In this document: positions 11,112 through 21,990 of the stretch, piece after piece
Position numbering within the stretch: position 1 is the first letter of the stretch
Layout of the letters: each line of letters starts with the position of its first letter
From: Aculops lycopersici
Lineage: Eukaryota; Arthropoda; Arachnida; Trombidiformes; Eriophyidae
Length of the DNA: 64,000 nt
Assembly: GCA_015350385.1 (NCBI GenBank)
Contig: WNKI01000002.1
Coordinates: forward strand, 1,520,895 to 1,584,894
Direction: 5' to 3'
Notes under the pieces: model-generated
What the model saw: the letters and a program-made list of their open reading frames with translations, nothing else
What the model was told of the DNA's origin: nothing
The model's database searches: none
Translations under genes and position numbers: made by a program

Positions 11112-14100
11112 ATGGCTTACCTACTCGCCTTTCTCATAGGCATTTGTCCAGTTTTATTTCTAGGATTAACCGCTCAGATGGATTCAACGGGTGGCGGTGG
11201 TGGTTTGAGTAGTAGCACGCCGATGGTTTACCTGGATCCAACAACTCCTACGCCAATTAGTATCTTGCCGCCGCCTCAAATGCGACCAAGTGTTAGGGTT
11301 AGTTTGCGCGATTTTACTCGTAGAATTAGTGATGAGATTCATGCGGTTGGAAATAAGACTAATTGTCAGGAGAAGATTCGTAGATTTTATGCCGATGAAT
11401 CTGAGGTGTCCGCAATGGATGTTGGCAAGATTAGGGATCATACAATTAGCCAGATTAATAGTTTATTCCAACAACATAAGGCGGCAGTGAGTAATATCGT
11501 AAACGAAGCCGAGCAGCTGGTTGTTGCTCATGTTTACAATAAACATTTGAAAGTAAACTATACGGACGTCCATCGTTTGAGGAACGAACTGGAGCCACCC
11601 GATTCCAGTGCCTCCTGGAATGACAATTGGGGAACCAGTTCGGCAGCCAGCGGCACAAACATTGGATCTGGATCCTCGAGTGGCAGCGGGAGCGGAAGTA
11701 GTTCAGGTAGTGGGGCTCAATTTACATCAATCAATGGAGGTACTCCTGTTCCGGGGCCAGTGGAATGGCAGACGCCAATCAAGAGCATAGTTATGGTGCA
11801 AAACAAAAACTTTGGTGACATTCTCGTAAACACAAGCATGTCCGCCGTCCACCTGCCTCTGCCTATTTACGCTGGCATACACGACATTATGAATGGAATT
11901 GGCTGGACTGAAAGATTAGACAATGTCTTCAGAAGAAACTTTGCCACCTACTCGCACGTACATCACCAGGTTTATGGTGATCGACTCGGATTTATGCGCA
12001 CCTTTCCAGCTCACAAGTGGCGAATCCCTCGCCAGGAACCCGATTTGTTTGACGCTCGAGTTAGGCCTTGGTACGTGGCAGGCGCTTCAATGCCAAAAGA
12101 TGTGGTGATTCTAGTGGACACTAGCGGCTCAATGACTGGATTAAGACGTGAGATTGCTAAGGGAGTTGTGTTTGAGATTCTCGACACCCTAACGAGTCAC
12201 GATCACTTTGCCGTGCTGAGATTCTCCGAAAGTGTAACGCCAATCGGTTTTCCCAAATGCTCTAAACTTAGGACTCCCAAAATGGGCCCGGCCCTGGAGC
12301 AACAATGCCGAGATCCTGCAGATCAGCGCGAGGCTTACGAGTGTCAAATTTGGCGCCAAAATTGGGAACGACGAGGTCAGTATCTCAGGGATCATCCAAA
12401 TTTGTTGCTTGGCAAGAATGGGAGTTATTTAACGGATGAGCTTTACAAAAAGTCAGTGGTCAATGTTACCAGCGAAATTCGAGACTCCTACTTGTTGCCG
12501 GCAAACAGTCGCAACATCCGCTATCTGAAAAGTAACTTCACCATGCCCACAGCGGGAATTGCCAATTTTACCAATGCTCTAATGGCCGCATTTGAGCTGC
12601 TCAATGCTTACAATCGAACCGTCGATTTGGGTTCCCATTGCAATCAGGCGATAATGCTCATAACAGATGGGGCTATTAAATCGCACGAGGATATTTTCAA
12701 TCGCTTTAATTATCCAAACTCACCTGTTCGTGTGTTCACCTACATGATTGGCCGCGAGGTGGGCGATATCACTCACACCAAGGCGATGGCTTGCAACAAT
12801 CGAGGCTACTACACGCATGTAATCAATCTTGGCGAGGTTCGCGAGCAAGTTCAAAAGTATCTACCTGTAATGGCTCGTCCGCTTGTTTTGCGTCAGCATC
12901 ATCCCATAAGCTGGACTCATATTTATGGCGATGAAACATATCAAGTGCTAACTGATTGGGTGTTGGAGTTGAAGAGAAGAGAAAGGGCAAGAATTATACT
13001 CAATGAGGAGAAAGAGCGACAAGGGGAGTCGATAAATTCAACGGATTTCATAACCATTGAGATGACAGGCATTCCTGAATATGACGAACCTCCTCAAGTG
13101 GACGAGGAGCTTAAATCGCGTAACATTTGCGAGGATACCTTCGAGGACGACCCTCAGGCTTGGGAGCAATCGATCAAGTTGGAGCTCGACCCGCTCGGCC
13201 ACAATGATCCCAGTTGCCATTGGACCAACCGGAGGGCGGACCTGTTGATTAGTGTTGTGATGCCTGTGTTTGATTCTCGCAATACTTCTTTGATATTTGA
13301 AAGGGTTTTGCATAAGAACATTTGGACTGAACAGGAGAATCACGTAAGGAATGCCCAGCTACTTGGTGTGGCGGCTGTCGATTTGAGAGTAGCAGATCTA
13401 CTGCACGCTGCTCCCTCCCACTTGTTGGGTCCAAACGGATACGCAGTAATCGTTGGCCAAAACGGATTTGTCCTACACCATCCAGATTTCAGAGCTCTAC
13501 TCGAGGATCCATTCGATAAGCAGTCGAAAATTTTGAAACCACACTTCGGGTCCGTGGACTTGACTCACATTATACAAGTTTTGCACCGCAACGAATCTAT
13601 GATTTCCGTAGAGTTGGCAAAGAAGCGAGTACTAGAGGATAGGGTGACAAAATTGAGGGAGAACATCCTGAAGCGACTCTCTGGTTTTGAGACACTCTAT
13701 GTGAAGCGAGCTGTTGATTGTAGGCGTCGTTTACAAATTAAGCAACAAACTTTCTATTATGGTCCCATCAAAGACACGCCATTCTCCTTCATACTGGCGT
13801 TGCCCCAAAACTATGGCTTGAATAGGATATCGGCAAAGAAAGATCTAAACGCCGATAGCAAAACCTACTTCACTCCATCCGAACACGATCTTTGGTCCGT
13901 GCATCCGGACTACAGATACTGCGAGGGTTCGGCCTTGAGCAAGAACAACTCAGCGGCCGCCATATTGGAAGTCCTGGAGCTAGCAAAATCTGGTTCAGCT
14001 GGTCAAATTGAATACGACGATCTGACAGCACTAATATCCGATTCAAGAAGAAAGAAGCGAGTCTGTGATCGCGAGCTGTTTCCGTCTCTACTATTCGATG

Positions 14101-16692
14101 CCGCAGCAACTTTTGACGGCCCCTCGAGAGGCGGATACTCAAGTTTCTATGGCTCGTTCTCTTCGGACACCTGTGGCAGTCAGGGCGACGAATCAAGGTA
14201 AGTCTATCGGTCTCATTAACATAGCTCGTCTGGTAGGATTTCTTCTTCACGCTACTTTGCTTAGGAATAGAGATTCTCCGAGTTTTATACTTGACTACAA
14301 GGATGGTAAAGTTACACAACCTTAATGGCTGTCTCTCCAGCGACTCGCTTTTATCAACAAAATATTATGAGATATTAGCTTGATGTTGCTGTTAGATTGA
14401 GATATCAGGTTTGTCTATTCGGCCAATGATATCGGAATATCTTCAACTAACTTGCTAAAACACCTACTCGCTATTATATTGTATTTAGTCCCCTCTCCAT
14501 CTTTCTCTCTCTTATTCCCAGGTAAATCTCTAGAGCAAAGCTTGGCACAAGCTCATCGGATAGGAATCTCTACCAGAAAAGCCTCCCTTTTTACCAAATA
14601 GAATCCTGACGACTAACTTTCGTCTCCCACTATATTTTTCACCACTAACTAACTCAAAAAATACAGGGCCAAGATGGCTGGCGACCATGGACTTGAGATG
14701 TCGTTTGTGGCCACTCGCAGCGGACTAACCAGAGTTCGAGTTTTCGACTTGACCCCAAGAATAAAGAAGTTGGCTGACATTTTCATCCAGCGACACAACA
14801 AGGCCGTCGATGAGTCCTGGTACTCGAGGACCGTGGATTGGAACATGCGTTTCCAGGAGAGCGCAACTATTATCACTGCACCCTACAACGCTTACATCCG
14901 GTTGATTGTCAAGTTCAGACAGAGAATAACTCAGCGGCATCCGGCGGCCAACGATACACGAGCCAACTGCGATCCTCGACTTGGTTACGAGGAATCCAAT
15001 GGCACTGACACCTCCGCAAACACCGGTGGAGGAGCACCGGGTGGCGGTGATGCTACGTCGGAGAAGATAAGCACCGGGGAGAGCCCATCTAGTGCGCCGG
15101 AAATGCCAGCTTCAGGTGCATCCATATCCATACTAAGCGATGATCCATCTACTAGTGACCCCCTTGGCAGTGGGCCAAAACCGATTGATGCGGAGATGGC
15201 CGAAGAACCAGATCCAATGTTGCTCAAGGACCAAGATTTCAACAAATACTCCACCTTTGACTTCCTAGATTTAATTGGTAATTCGAGTGTCCACATATCA
15301 GCCACTCAATCGATCATAATCAACAAGTCGTCGAAGCAAAGGCAGGCGGTTGCGGTCACTGGACTCTTGTATGATTATGCAACTTTTGCACGACGCTTCT
15401 TAAACGCAACAAGTCTCGACATTCAAGTATTAGATTCACAAGCAAAAAATAATGGTGGCGACTCGCTGCCACAATATGATCCCTCAACTGGACAATCGCT
15501 GCCGCCAGTCAAGATTGATATTTGTCCAAATGGCGATTGTCCAACAAAATGCGGCCTGAGAAATGACACAATTGATTGTCTGCTAGTCGACAACAATGGT
15601 TTTATAGTTGTCGGTGAGGAGTTGCCACACATTGGCCGCTCCCTAGTAGAGTACGACGAAAAACTTATGGCTAGTCTCGTTGAGCGCCAAGTTTTTCATC
15701 AGGTTAACATGATTGACTATCAGGCAATTTGCACGAAGACACCTGCTGAGGTTGGCGCACCAGCTGGACCAAGCGCCTCAATGGCCTCGGTGGCCAATAG
15801 TATGGCCCAGAGTGCCACAGCCTCATCAAACCCAGCTAACTCCATCATGCATGACCCATTCAACTTCGGTCTTGCCAAGACGATGATCTCAAACTTGGGA
15901 ACGATAGGAACTTATATCTGGAGTTCATTATTTACCATGATGTTCTATCAGTCGACCATGAGCGACATTCAATATATTGAAACAAAGTTTAACAACATTT
16001 TGGGCGACTTGGGGGTCGTATCACCAACACAAATCATTGGAGACTACGACAACCCAAGATATCCATCGATAGACGAGCATATACATTGGTCTAGATCGCC
16101 ACTTAGTCTGGCAGACGCTCAATTGGTCAACTCAAATCAGTCTCTATTGGCCCTTTTGCCCAACAAAACATATCTCCGTCCGTGCGAGAGGACTATCACC
16201 CTATACGAAACGCGTCCTCTAAATGCCACAAAGTTGACCAGCTACTCGCCGGAATATTATGTAACCAAGTGTAATTGTAGTGGATGGTACGTTTACGAGG
16301 CAGTTCCGAACACCAATCTAATCATGCTAGTTGTCAATACTACTAGCTCATGTAGAAGATGTCAAGATACAAATTCGGTCAGCAGCAACTTTGTACCAGT
16401 GATTTTGCCGACTTTAGAGCCACAGGTGAACCCTGGTCCACAACCTACCAATGGTCTCTTGAATCAGCCTTATGTTAGTCCAAATAAGACTAACGAGGAC
16501 GCTGTTTGTAGCATGTTAGAGCTAGAAGCACAACTATACGTGAAGAGGCCAGATAACTGTATATCCTATCATCCGGATGAGTCACAGATTCACATTTGTG
16601 GTGCAGCATTCAAAACAGTTATACCGCTTGGCAGATGGCTCTTGCTATCATTGTTATCCTTTCTAGCCGTATTGTTATATCTGGTTGCATAG
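11112..16692 (+). CDS. CACNA2D: Voltage-gated calcium channel alpha2-delta subunit
   Basis: Two exons, 11112-14197 and 14667-16692, give 1,703 residues. The donor is CAAG|GTAAGT and the acceptor ATACAG|GGCC; both are phase 2 and together restore an Arg codon. The chosen ATG (context ACAATGG) starts a signal peptide, MAYLLAFLIGICPVLFLGL; in-frame ATGs at 10947 and 11004 would add a basic leader and are less likely. Alpha2-delta subunits traffic and modulate CaV channels at the surface. Seen here: VWA_N region (about 30-270), VWA domain with a perfect MIDAS (VDTSGSMTG, D336-S340), the GYYTHVINLGEVREQVQKYL signature, Cache-like region, Cys-rich delta region (CPNGDCPTKCG) and a hydrophobic C-terminus after ICGAAF that fits a GPI anchor or TM segment. 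Insect and vertebrate relatives are about 1,100-1,250 residues; the extra length is an insertion in the VWA domain, a Gly/Ser tract near residues 180-210 and a Ser/Thr/Gly-rich insert early in exon 2. Confidence 0.92.
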
Positions 16693-16747
16693 ACGAATGT
16701 TCAGATATTGAAGAAACATAATGGTACCAACAATTCTAACTATAGAC

Positions 16748-16795
16748 AATAAAACTAGATTAGGTCCAGTTGTCAAGACCATCCAATGGAATAAA
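16748..16795 (+). terminator. Poly(A) signals of the alpha2-delta gene
   Basis: Two AATAAA hexamers, at 16748-16753 and 16790-16795, lie 56 and 98 nt past the stop codon. The convergent RPS21 gene ends about 100 bp further on. Confidence 0.65.
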
Positions 16796-16872
16796 ACTTC
16801 CTGATCGAAGTTAATACGACTTTCAAATATAAAGGAAAATAATCAGTCATCCAATTGGGAAACTTTTTTGCG

Positions 16873-16878
16873 TTTAAT
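16873..16878 (-). terminator. Variant poly(A) signal of RPS21
   Basis: TTTAAT on the plus strand reads ATTAAA on the minus strand, 14 nt past the RPS21 stop codon. ATTAAA is the commonest variant of AATAAA. Confidence 0.4.
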
Positions 16879-16891
16879 TTTGAGATACGTC

Positions 16892-17260
16892 TTAGATGTT
16901 CTTGGCTAAACCCTGCTCTCTAGCCAACCGGTTGATAGAATCATCTGACTCGCCCATCTTTCTGATTTCGCCGCAAATGTTGATGGTCTTGTTGGTGTTG
17001 GTCAAGTGGCCTGAGTCGTCTAGCTCAGCAAAGGCGAGGCCAATTGAAGCATGGTCCTTGGCATGGATGATGCGGTTAGAGGCCGAGCTGTTGCATCATA
17101 GTGGTTTGAGATTATTGATGGTAGAAGTTAGAATATGGTTTTAAATCAACACTCTGGATGTCGTAGGGCGAAAATATTGCGAGTTTCATTCTATCGCATC
17201 TTAAACTTACCATTTTCTCGGGATGTAAAGGTCAACACACTCTCCTTGATCGTTTTGCAT
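16892..17260 (-). CDS. RPS21: Ribosomal protein eS21 (RPS21)
   Basis: Two exons, 17260-17211 and 17087-16892, joined across a 123-nt intron (donor AAATG|GTAAGT, acceptor CAACAG|CTCG, phase 2), encode 81 residues; RPS21 is 81-83 in most animals. Exon 1 reads MQNDQGECVDLYIPRK and the junction completes the conserved Cys of RKCSASNRII. Exon 2 carries AKDHASI and GEIRKMGESDDSI, both family hallmarks, and ends QGLAKNI. eS21 is a component of the 40S ribosomal subunit. The segment between AKDHASI and ICGEIRKMG (LAFAELDDSGHLTNTNKT) is more diverged than in most animals. The gene is head-to-head with GMPPB and convergent with alpha2-delta. Neither exon is long enough to appear as a convincing single open frame, so the gene is easily missed. 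Confidence 0.95.
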
Positions 17261-17789
17261 TTTGTCCTAGTGATGTTAGGTTATTGGGTATCAATTAATA
17301 AGTTGAATTGGAGGATAATAGTTATTGAATATGATAAACCGAACAATAAATATATCGAGAAGCAATAAAGTGGCAATGTACGCATGGTAAACCGGAGCTC
17401 CACATGCCATCCTCACTCATGGCGAAAAAAGCGCGAAATTTTGAATTTTAATCAGAATTTCTGCAGAGGGGAAAGCAAATGTTATGTTCTAGGCGAATAT
17501 TCAATCTGTCTATCCTTCTTTTGAGGATCCAATTGATGAATCTATACACATTTCCACTTGTAATTACCTAGAAAAATGCTTTTATCAACTGCAGTAACTT
17601 ATCCAAGCCAGTGATCAATCCATCATCTACCTATTCGTTCAAATCATTCCCCAACAATCAATCATTTTTGAGCAAATAGCTAAGTCCTATTCTAGATGTT
17701 GACCAAATCGATTTTGTACTGATAACATTTCTTACAAAGTAACATTACTCCGATCCTCCACTAATTGTCATCGAAACAGAGCATCAAAA
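17261..17789. promoter_or_regulatory. RPS21/GMPPB divergent promoter region
   Basis: This 529-bp interval lies between the RPS21 ATG (minus strand) and the GMPPB ATG (plus strand) and must hold both promoters. It is AT-rich; no canonical TATA box in a sensible position was found. I see no further coding sequence. Confidence 0.4.
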
Positions 17790-18926
17790 ATGAAAGCACT
17801 CATTCTTGTAGGTGGGTTTGGAACTAGATTGCGCCCTTTAACTCTCACAAAACCAAAGCCACTGGTCGAGTTTTGCAATGAACCCATGATATTGCGTCAG
17901 ATCAAGGAGCTAGTCAATGCTGGAGTGGATCATGTCATATTAGCCGTAGCCTATCGTGCTGACATGATGGTATCCTTTGTAGAGCAACAGGAGAAGGCTC
18001 TAGGCATTAAGATAACGCTATCATATGAGGAAACACCATTGGGCACTGCGGGGCCCCTCGCCTTAGCTAGAGATCATATCTTGGCTAAGGGCAATGCAAC
18101 CAATAGCAACAACAACAACAGCCCGAATGACGGCTTGGTGTTGGACGATGGCGAACCATTTTTAGTGCTCAATAATGACATTATTTGCAATTACCCATTC
18201 CAGAAGATGATTGAGTTCCACAAGTCGCATGGTCACGAGGGAACTATTGTTGTTACAAGAGTAGAGGAGCCTTCAAAATATGGAGTCGTAGTCTTTGATC
18301 AGCAAGGTAAAATCGAGCGATTTGTGGAAAAGCCAACTGAGTTTGTATCGAACAAAATCAATGCCGGACTATACGTATTCAACAAGACAATACTTAATAG
18401 AATTCCTCTGGTTAAATCTTCAATAGAAAAAGAAACATTTCCTGCCATGGTCAAGGATCAACAATTGTATGCAATGGAACTAGAAGGCTTTTGGATGGAC
18501 ATTGGACAGCCGGTAGACTTTCTCAAGGGCATGAGTTTATTTTTGAATTGGACACGAAAACACAATAATGACCTTCTTGCCAAGGGTGAGGGTATAGTTG
18601 GTAATGTTTTGATAGATCCAAGCGCCAAGATTGGAGCCGGCTGTCAAATTGGACCCGACGTTTGTATTGGACCTAATGTTGTGATTAAAGATGGTTTGCT
18701 GGTCAAACGATGCACAATATTTAGCGATAGCAAGTTAAACTCCCACTCAAGATTGGATAGTTGCATCATTGGTTGGGGTTGTGAAATAGGCAAGTGGGTT
18801 CATATGGAAAACTCCTGTGCCGGCGAGAAGGTGGAAGTGAAGGATGAAATCTACTTAAATGGAGCCAAAATTTTACCCAACCAGACAATCTCTATCTCCG
18901 AGCGCGAGCCTCGAGTCATTATGTGA
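17790..18926 (+). CDS. GMPPB: Mannose-1-phosphate guanylyltransferase, catalytic beta subunit
   Basis: A complete 378-residue single-exon gene; human GMPPB is about 360. The enzyme makes GDP-mannose from mannose-1-phosphate and GTP in the cytosol, feeding N-glycan, O-mannose and GPI synthesis. The N-terminal nucleotidyltransferase signature GGFGTRLRPLT...PKP (residues 8-24) is intact, as are the metal-site segment FLVLNNDIIC, the EEPSKYGVVV block, FVEKP, SNKINAGLY and GFWMDIGQP. The C-terminal half is the left-handed beta-helix of hexapeptide repeats (GNVLIDPSAKIG onward), and the protein ends EPRVIM as in animal orthologs. An Asn/Ser/Gly-rich insertion of about 20 residues (near 105-125) precedes the metal site and is absent from human GMPPB. 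A decayed copy containing the same insert lies at about 21.6-22.0 kb. Confidence 0.96.
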   Translation: MKALILVGGFGTRLRPLTLTKPKPLVEFCNEPMILRQIKELVNAGVDHVILAVAYRADMMVSFVEQQEKALGIKITLSYEETPLGTAGPLALARDHILAKGNATNSNNNNSPNDGLVLDDGEPFLVLNNDIICNYPFQKMIEFHKSHGHEGTIVVTRVEEPSKYGVVVFDQQGKIERFVEKPTEFVSNKINAGLYVFNKTILNRIPLVKSSIEKETFPAMVKDQQLYAMELEGFWMDIGQPVDFLKGMSLFLNWTRKHNNDLLAKGEGIVGNVLIDPSAKIGAGCQIGPDVCIGPNVVIKDGLLVKRCTIFSDSKLNSHSRLDSCIIGWGCEIGKWVHMENSCAGEKVEVKDEIYLNGAKILPNQTISISEREPRVIM

Positions 18927-19076
18927 TTAGCCATGTTCAGTAGTGTATTTAAATAATAATAATACTCATATCAATTTTCATGTAATAATAATAATAATAA
19001 TGATAGCAACACCCGTCCTATTCAAGCAATAACATCATATTATGAATGCGGCCAAAACTGACAACAGTAGCAATAA

Positions 19077-19718
19077 TCACCTAAGCCGTCTCTTAAATCT
19101 TGAAGTCTCCACAAAAGTATTATTGAATTCCCTATCCTCGGCCAGTTGTTCCGTCTTAGCATCGCTAAGGGGAAGCCGGCAAAAGTTATGACACCAGCAA
19201 TTTCTATAGTGATGCTGTGGATGATCCGGAAAGATGCAACGGGTGACGGTTCGTTCGGGTGTACCTAGAATGTCGTGCCGTTTCTCGAACTCAAGACACT
19301 TTTCTAGCAAACCTTGGTAACCCTTCCTAGCAGCAAGAGTGTGAATGTCAACTATGGTTTCCTCATCTATGTAACGTGGTAGTTGGATTTGTATAACCTC
19401 TATTAATTTGCTCATTTCCCATAGGGCCGCCTGTTGGATCATTGGAAAGTAAATGTGATAATTTTTCCTACTTTCGATGGCAAACTTGCCGGAGCTTGCA
19501 AAATCAATCATTTTTTTAAAACACTCAAAAGAAACATAATCGGCGTCAACAAAAAGTTCAACCCTATCCTGAATCGACTCCTTGAAAGGTCCACTCAACA
19601 AGCAGTCAAAATAATGGCCCGATGCGGCCACATTGTCTCGATCGGCCTCAACCTCTTTTGTTCCATTATAAACCAGCGTCACCATGCGTCTGCTAATTTT
19701 TTCCTGGCCTCCATCCAT
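19077..19718 (-). CDS. BTB/POZ domain protein
   Basis: A 213-residue frame opening at ATG (MDGGQEKISRRMV). Residues about 10-115 follow the BTB fold: an initial strand (VTLVYNGTKEVEADRDNV), then AASGHYFDCLLSGPFKES (the A2/A3 region), VELFVDADYVSFECFKKMIDF and IYFPMIQQAALWEMSKLIE. The next 50 residues resemble the start of a BACK domain (TIVDIHTLAARKGYQGLLEKCLEF), but there are no Kelch repeats before the stop, so this is not a full KLHL protein. BTB domains dimerise and often recruit Cullin-3; that role is inferred only from the family. Convergent with GMPPB, about 150 bp apart. A possible acceptor (TTTATAG) lies just upstream of the ATG, so a 5' exon cannot be excluded. Confidence 0.8.
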   Translation of the reverse strand: MDGGQEKISRRMVTLVYNGTKEVEADRDNVAASGHYFDCLLSGPFKESIQDRVELFVDADYVSFECFKKMIDFASSGKFAIESRKNYHIYFPMIQQAALWEMSKLIEVIQIQLPRYIDEETIVDIHTLAARKGYQGLLEKCLEFEKRHDILGTPERTVTRCIFPDHPQHHYRNCWCHNFCRLPLSDAKTEQLAEDREFNNTFVETSRFKRRLR

Positions 19719-20574
19719 TTCGCATTTTCCACCTGCCTATAAATGAAAGGATAACCGCAACGAGAACGATTTTGAATTTGAGAGATTTAATATGTCAAAT
19801 TCATTTGAAGAAACGCGGATAAGACTCTAATGGGGATTGCGCGCCACCGGTTGACCTAGGCTAGCTGGCCTCACGTGCAATCTCGCTTGAGGATTGGAAA
19901 AAACACACAGAGATGCAATCTGAATCAGCTCGAGCCTAGAATTGCCTTCCTTCATTTTTTTTCTTGCGAAGTTTAAGGGTGACAAGATGTCTTTGCAATC
20001 GACTATGCTAGTGCCGACTGTAATTAGAAGCAGCTACCTGTTGAGGGTGAAATTCTCAACAGCAATCAGCAGGTTCTGATCGAAACCTGCCTTAGCCGAT
20101 TGGAGAGTCTGAGCCAAGGATCTTTTAATAATGAGACAAATCTGAATAGAGAGTTAGAGTCATCTAGAGGAAAAACCAACCTACTAGTTCGCTCGTCAAT
20201 GGAGATAACACGGACGTCATTTGATCTCTTCGCACTATGAACTCATAATGCACCAAACGGAATCACGTCCATACTCTCGTCTGTTGAAATTTGCAACTTA
20301 TTGGCTTGATTGTCGCCACTTGTTAATTGCAACTAATCTGCCGCAACATGTTGACATGAATGGGAGTATGTTGACTCAATGAACTTTCTCATGATTCATT
20401 AGACCCACTAAAGTACTCCTCTTGCCACCTGTCGAACAGTCGGCTTGTTATAAGCCTCGTAGTTCCGTATTGCATGACGCTCGAACTAATACTAGCCGAG
20501 ACATCTCGATAATCCCTCTCTGATTAATAATATTGTTTGTGCACACGTATCTAACCAGTTGCAACTCTAGCTGA
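19719..20574. other. Intergenic between divergent BTB and secreted-peptide genes
   Basis: No coding sequence that I can support. It should hold the BTB promoter (left end) and distal control of the secreted-peptide gene (right end). Copies of CACCTGT/ACCTGTTG-type E-box sequence occur (for example near 20035 and 20425). Confidence 0.4.
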
Positions 20575-20605
20575 TATATAAATAAGACCAAATTGCTATT
20601 TCATT
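20575..20605 (+). promoter_or_regulatory. TATA box and initiator of the secreted-peptide gene
   Basis: TATATAAATA at 20575-20584 is followed by an initiator-like TCATT at 20601-20605. The spacing (about 28 nt to the predicted start A) is that of a canonical TATA/Inr promoter. It gives a 5' UTR of about 95 nt before the ATG at 20697. It is the clearest TATA promoter in the window. Confidence 0.7.
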
Positions 20606-20696
20606 AAACACCAACCAACTGAATGCAATCGGAAATACATACACTCAGGATAACAAAGCAACGTAAAGCAAATCTCTATCCAAATAGCATTGCAAA

Positions 20697-21020
20697 ATGC
20701 AGTCCAATAAAATCGTCTTGAATGCCCTGGTGTTGGTTAGCCTATTGATTGCAATAGAAGCCGCCTACCTGCAATCGTCAGACTTACCGCCACGTCCTCC
20801 TGGCTTCCGACAGCAAACTGTGTACCCGGGCCAGTATGTCCACATAAACTACGACAACTTACAGGATGAAGACTTCAAATACGATACCAACGAAATGATC
20901 GCGGACAAGAATCCAGTTCTATATGGCGAGATTCCAGCGGAGGATGATGAGATGGTCGTGAGGAGTGAGGAATTGAATGGTGAGATCGAGGATAATGACG
21001 GAAGGTTTAGATGGCAATAA
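20697..21020 (+). CDS. Small secreted acidic protein, unknown function
   Basis: A 107-residue single-exon protein. It starts with a clear signal peptide (NALVLVSLLIAIEA core; cleavage likely after EA, near residue 22). The mature part begins YLQSSDLPPRPPGFRQQ, a Pro/Arg-rich segment, and then becomes strongly acidic (NLQDEDFKYDTNEM, AEDDEM, GEIEDNDG), ending GRFRWQ. There are no cysteines after the signal peptide and no clear dibasic sites, so it is not an obvious disulfide peptide or classical neuropeptide precursor. Its TATA promoter, short UTRs and AATAAA 130 nt past the stop suggest a compact, strongly transcribed gene, such as one for a cuticle, salivary or other tissue-specific secretion. 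That role is inference; I do not recognise the family. Confidence 0.8.
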   Translation: MQSNKIVLNALVLVSLLIAIEAAYLQSSDLPPRPPGFRQQTVYPGQYVHINYDNLQDEDFKYDTNEMIADKNPVLYGEIPAEDDEMVVRSEELNGEIEDNDGRFRWQ

Positions 21021-21149
21021 GCATCTGAGGAGGAAAAATTTCTTGGTAATGTGGCAAAAGAGTATTCAAAATTAATATCCCAAGAGAATTCCAACTGTCT
21101 GTCTAACAAGCTGACTAGCTGACTGACTGACTGACTTGCACACGCAGCC

Positions 21150-21155
21150 AATAAA
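21150..21155 (+). terminator. Poly(A) signal of the secreted-peptide gene
   Basis: AATAAA 130 nt after the stop codon, following GACT tetranucleotide repeats (about 21114-21135). Confidence 0.65.
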
Positions 21156-21611
21156 ATATCGCATACCACCTTTGAGAGTGACGTAATTTATGTGACCAAC
21201 TTTCAAAGCGAGCATGACTTGTCCTCTTCTTAGTCTATCAAATTGGAACACCGGAAGTCAGCACTGACGTCTTGCCGAGGAAATGATCTTCTTTTCTCAA
21301 AGACAAAAGGTCAGATAGAGAGTTCAATTCCCCTCAACTAGCTGTTAGTTTCCGTCATCCGCGAGATGAAAGAGAGAGAGAGTCTGAAATTAAGGTGATT
21401 TTGTAGATGCGCGATCGGCAAACGTCAATCCCGAGAATTCTCTTGGGACTACCGAGTGACGTAACAGTATGTATTTCTACAAAAACTTTGGACCAGAAGG
21501 TTACTAACCTCTAACCAACTTTTTGGCTCCAATTTTTATGTGTCCCGACAGAAAAACTCGCATCACTCGCGAGTTGCCTCGAGTCTAGTTGTAGATTCGG
21601 TGAGTGTCACA

Positions 21612-21990
21612 TATTTTTGACATGAAACCCATCGACATGTCCTGCAGCGCCGAGTTGTAGCAAGTAACCATCCACCTGATTAGAGTTACATAAGCGAACA
21701 TTTCAAAAGTAAGGTATTAATAAAGCTAACGATCGAGACAACAGTGGTCACGGTCCATCGTTTGGGCCAGAGAATACATCTGGGTCAAAGGTGCTGTTAC
21801 TAGAGGCTCAAAAACAACAACAATCGCAATAAAGGGCAGAGTTGGACGATGACGACTGATTCTCAGTTTTGAACGATGATCTTATTTACCATCTACCCTC
21901 CAAGGAGATGATTGAGCTGCACGAGTCTCGGGGGAACTTGGGCTTGTCATGAAAGTTGAAGATTCTCTAAATACCTGGATTCGTGGCGAA
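21612..21990 (+). pseudogene. Decayed partial copy of GMPPB
   Basis: By eye this stretch aligns with GMPPB nucleotides of about 17870-18290 (codons of about 28-167). Matching blocks include GAAACCCATCGACATG against GAACCCATGATATTG, the AAC-triplet run at the insert, GTTGGACGATGACGA against GTTGGACGATGGCGA, and AGATGATTGAGCTGCACGAG against AGATGATTGAGTTCCACAAG. Frame is lost: a TGA follows GACGAC, small indels occur and the 5' and 3' ends are missing. It retains the Asn-rich insert typical of the neighbouring gene, so it probably arose by local duplication about 2.9 kb downstream. The homology is clear in the middle and weaker at both ends. Confidence 0.7.
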
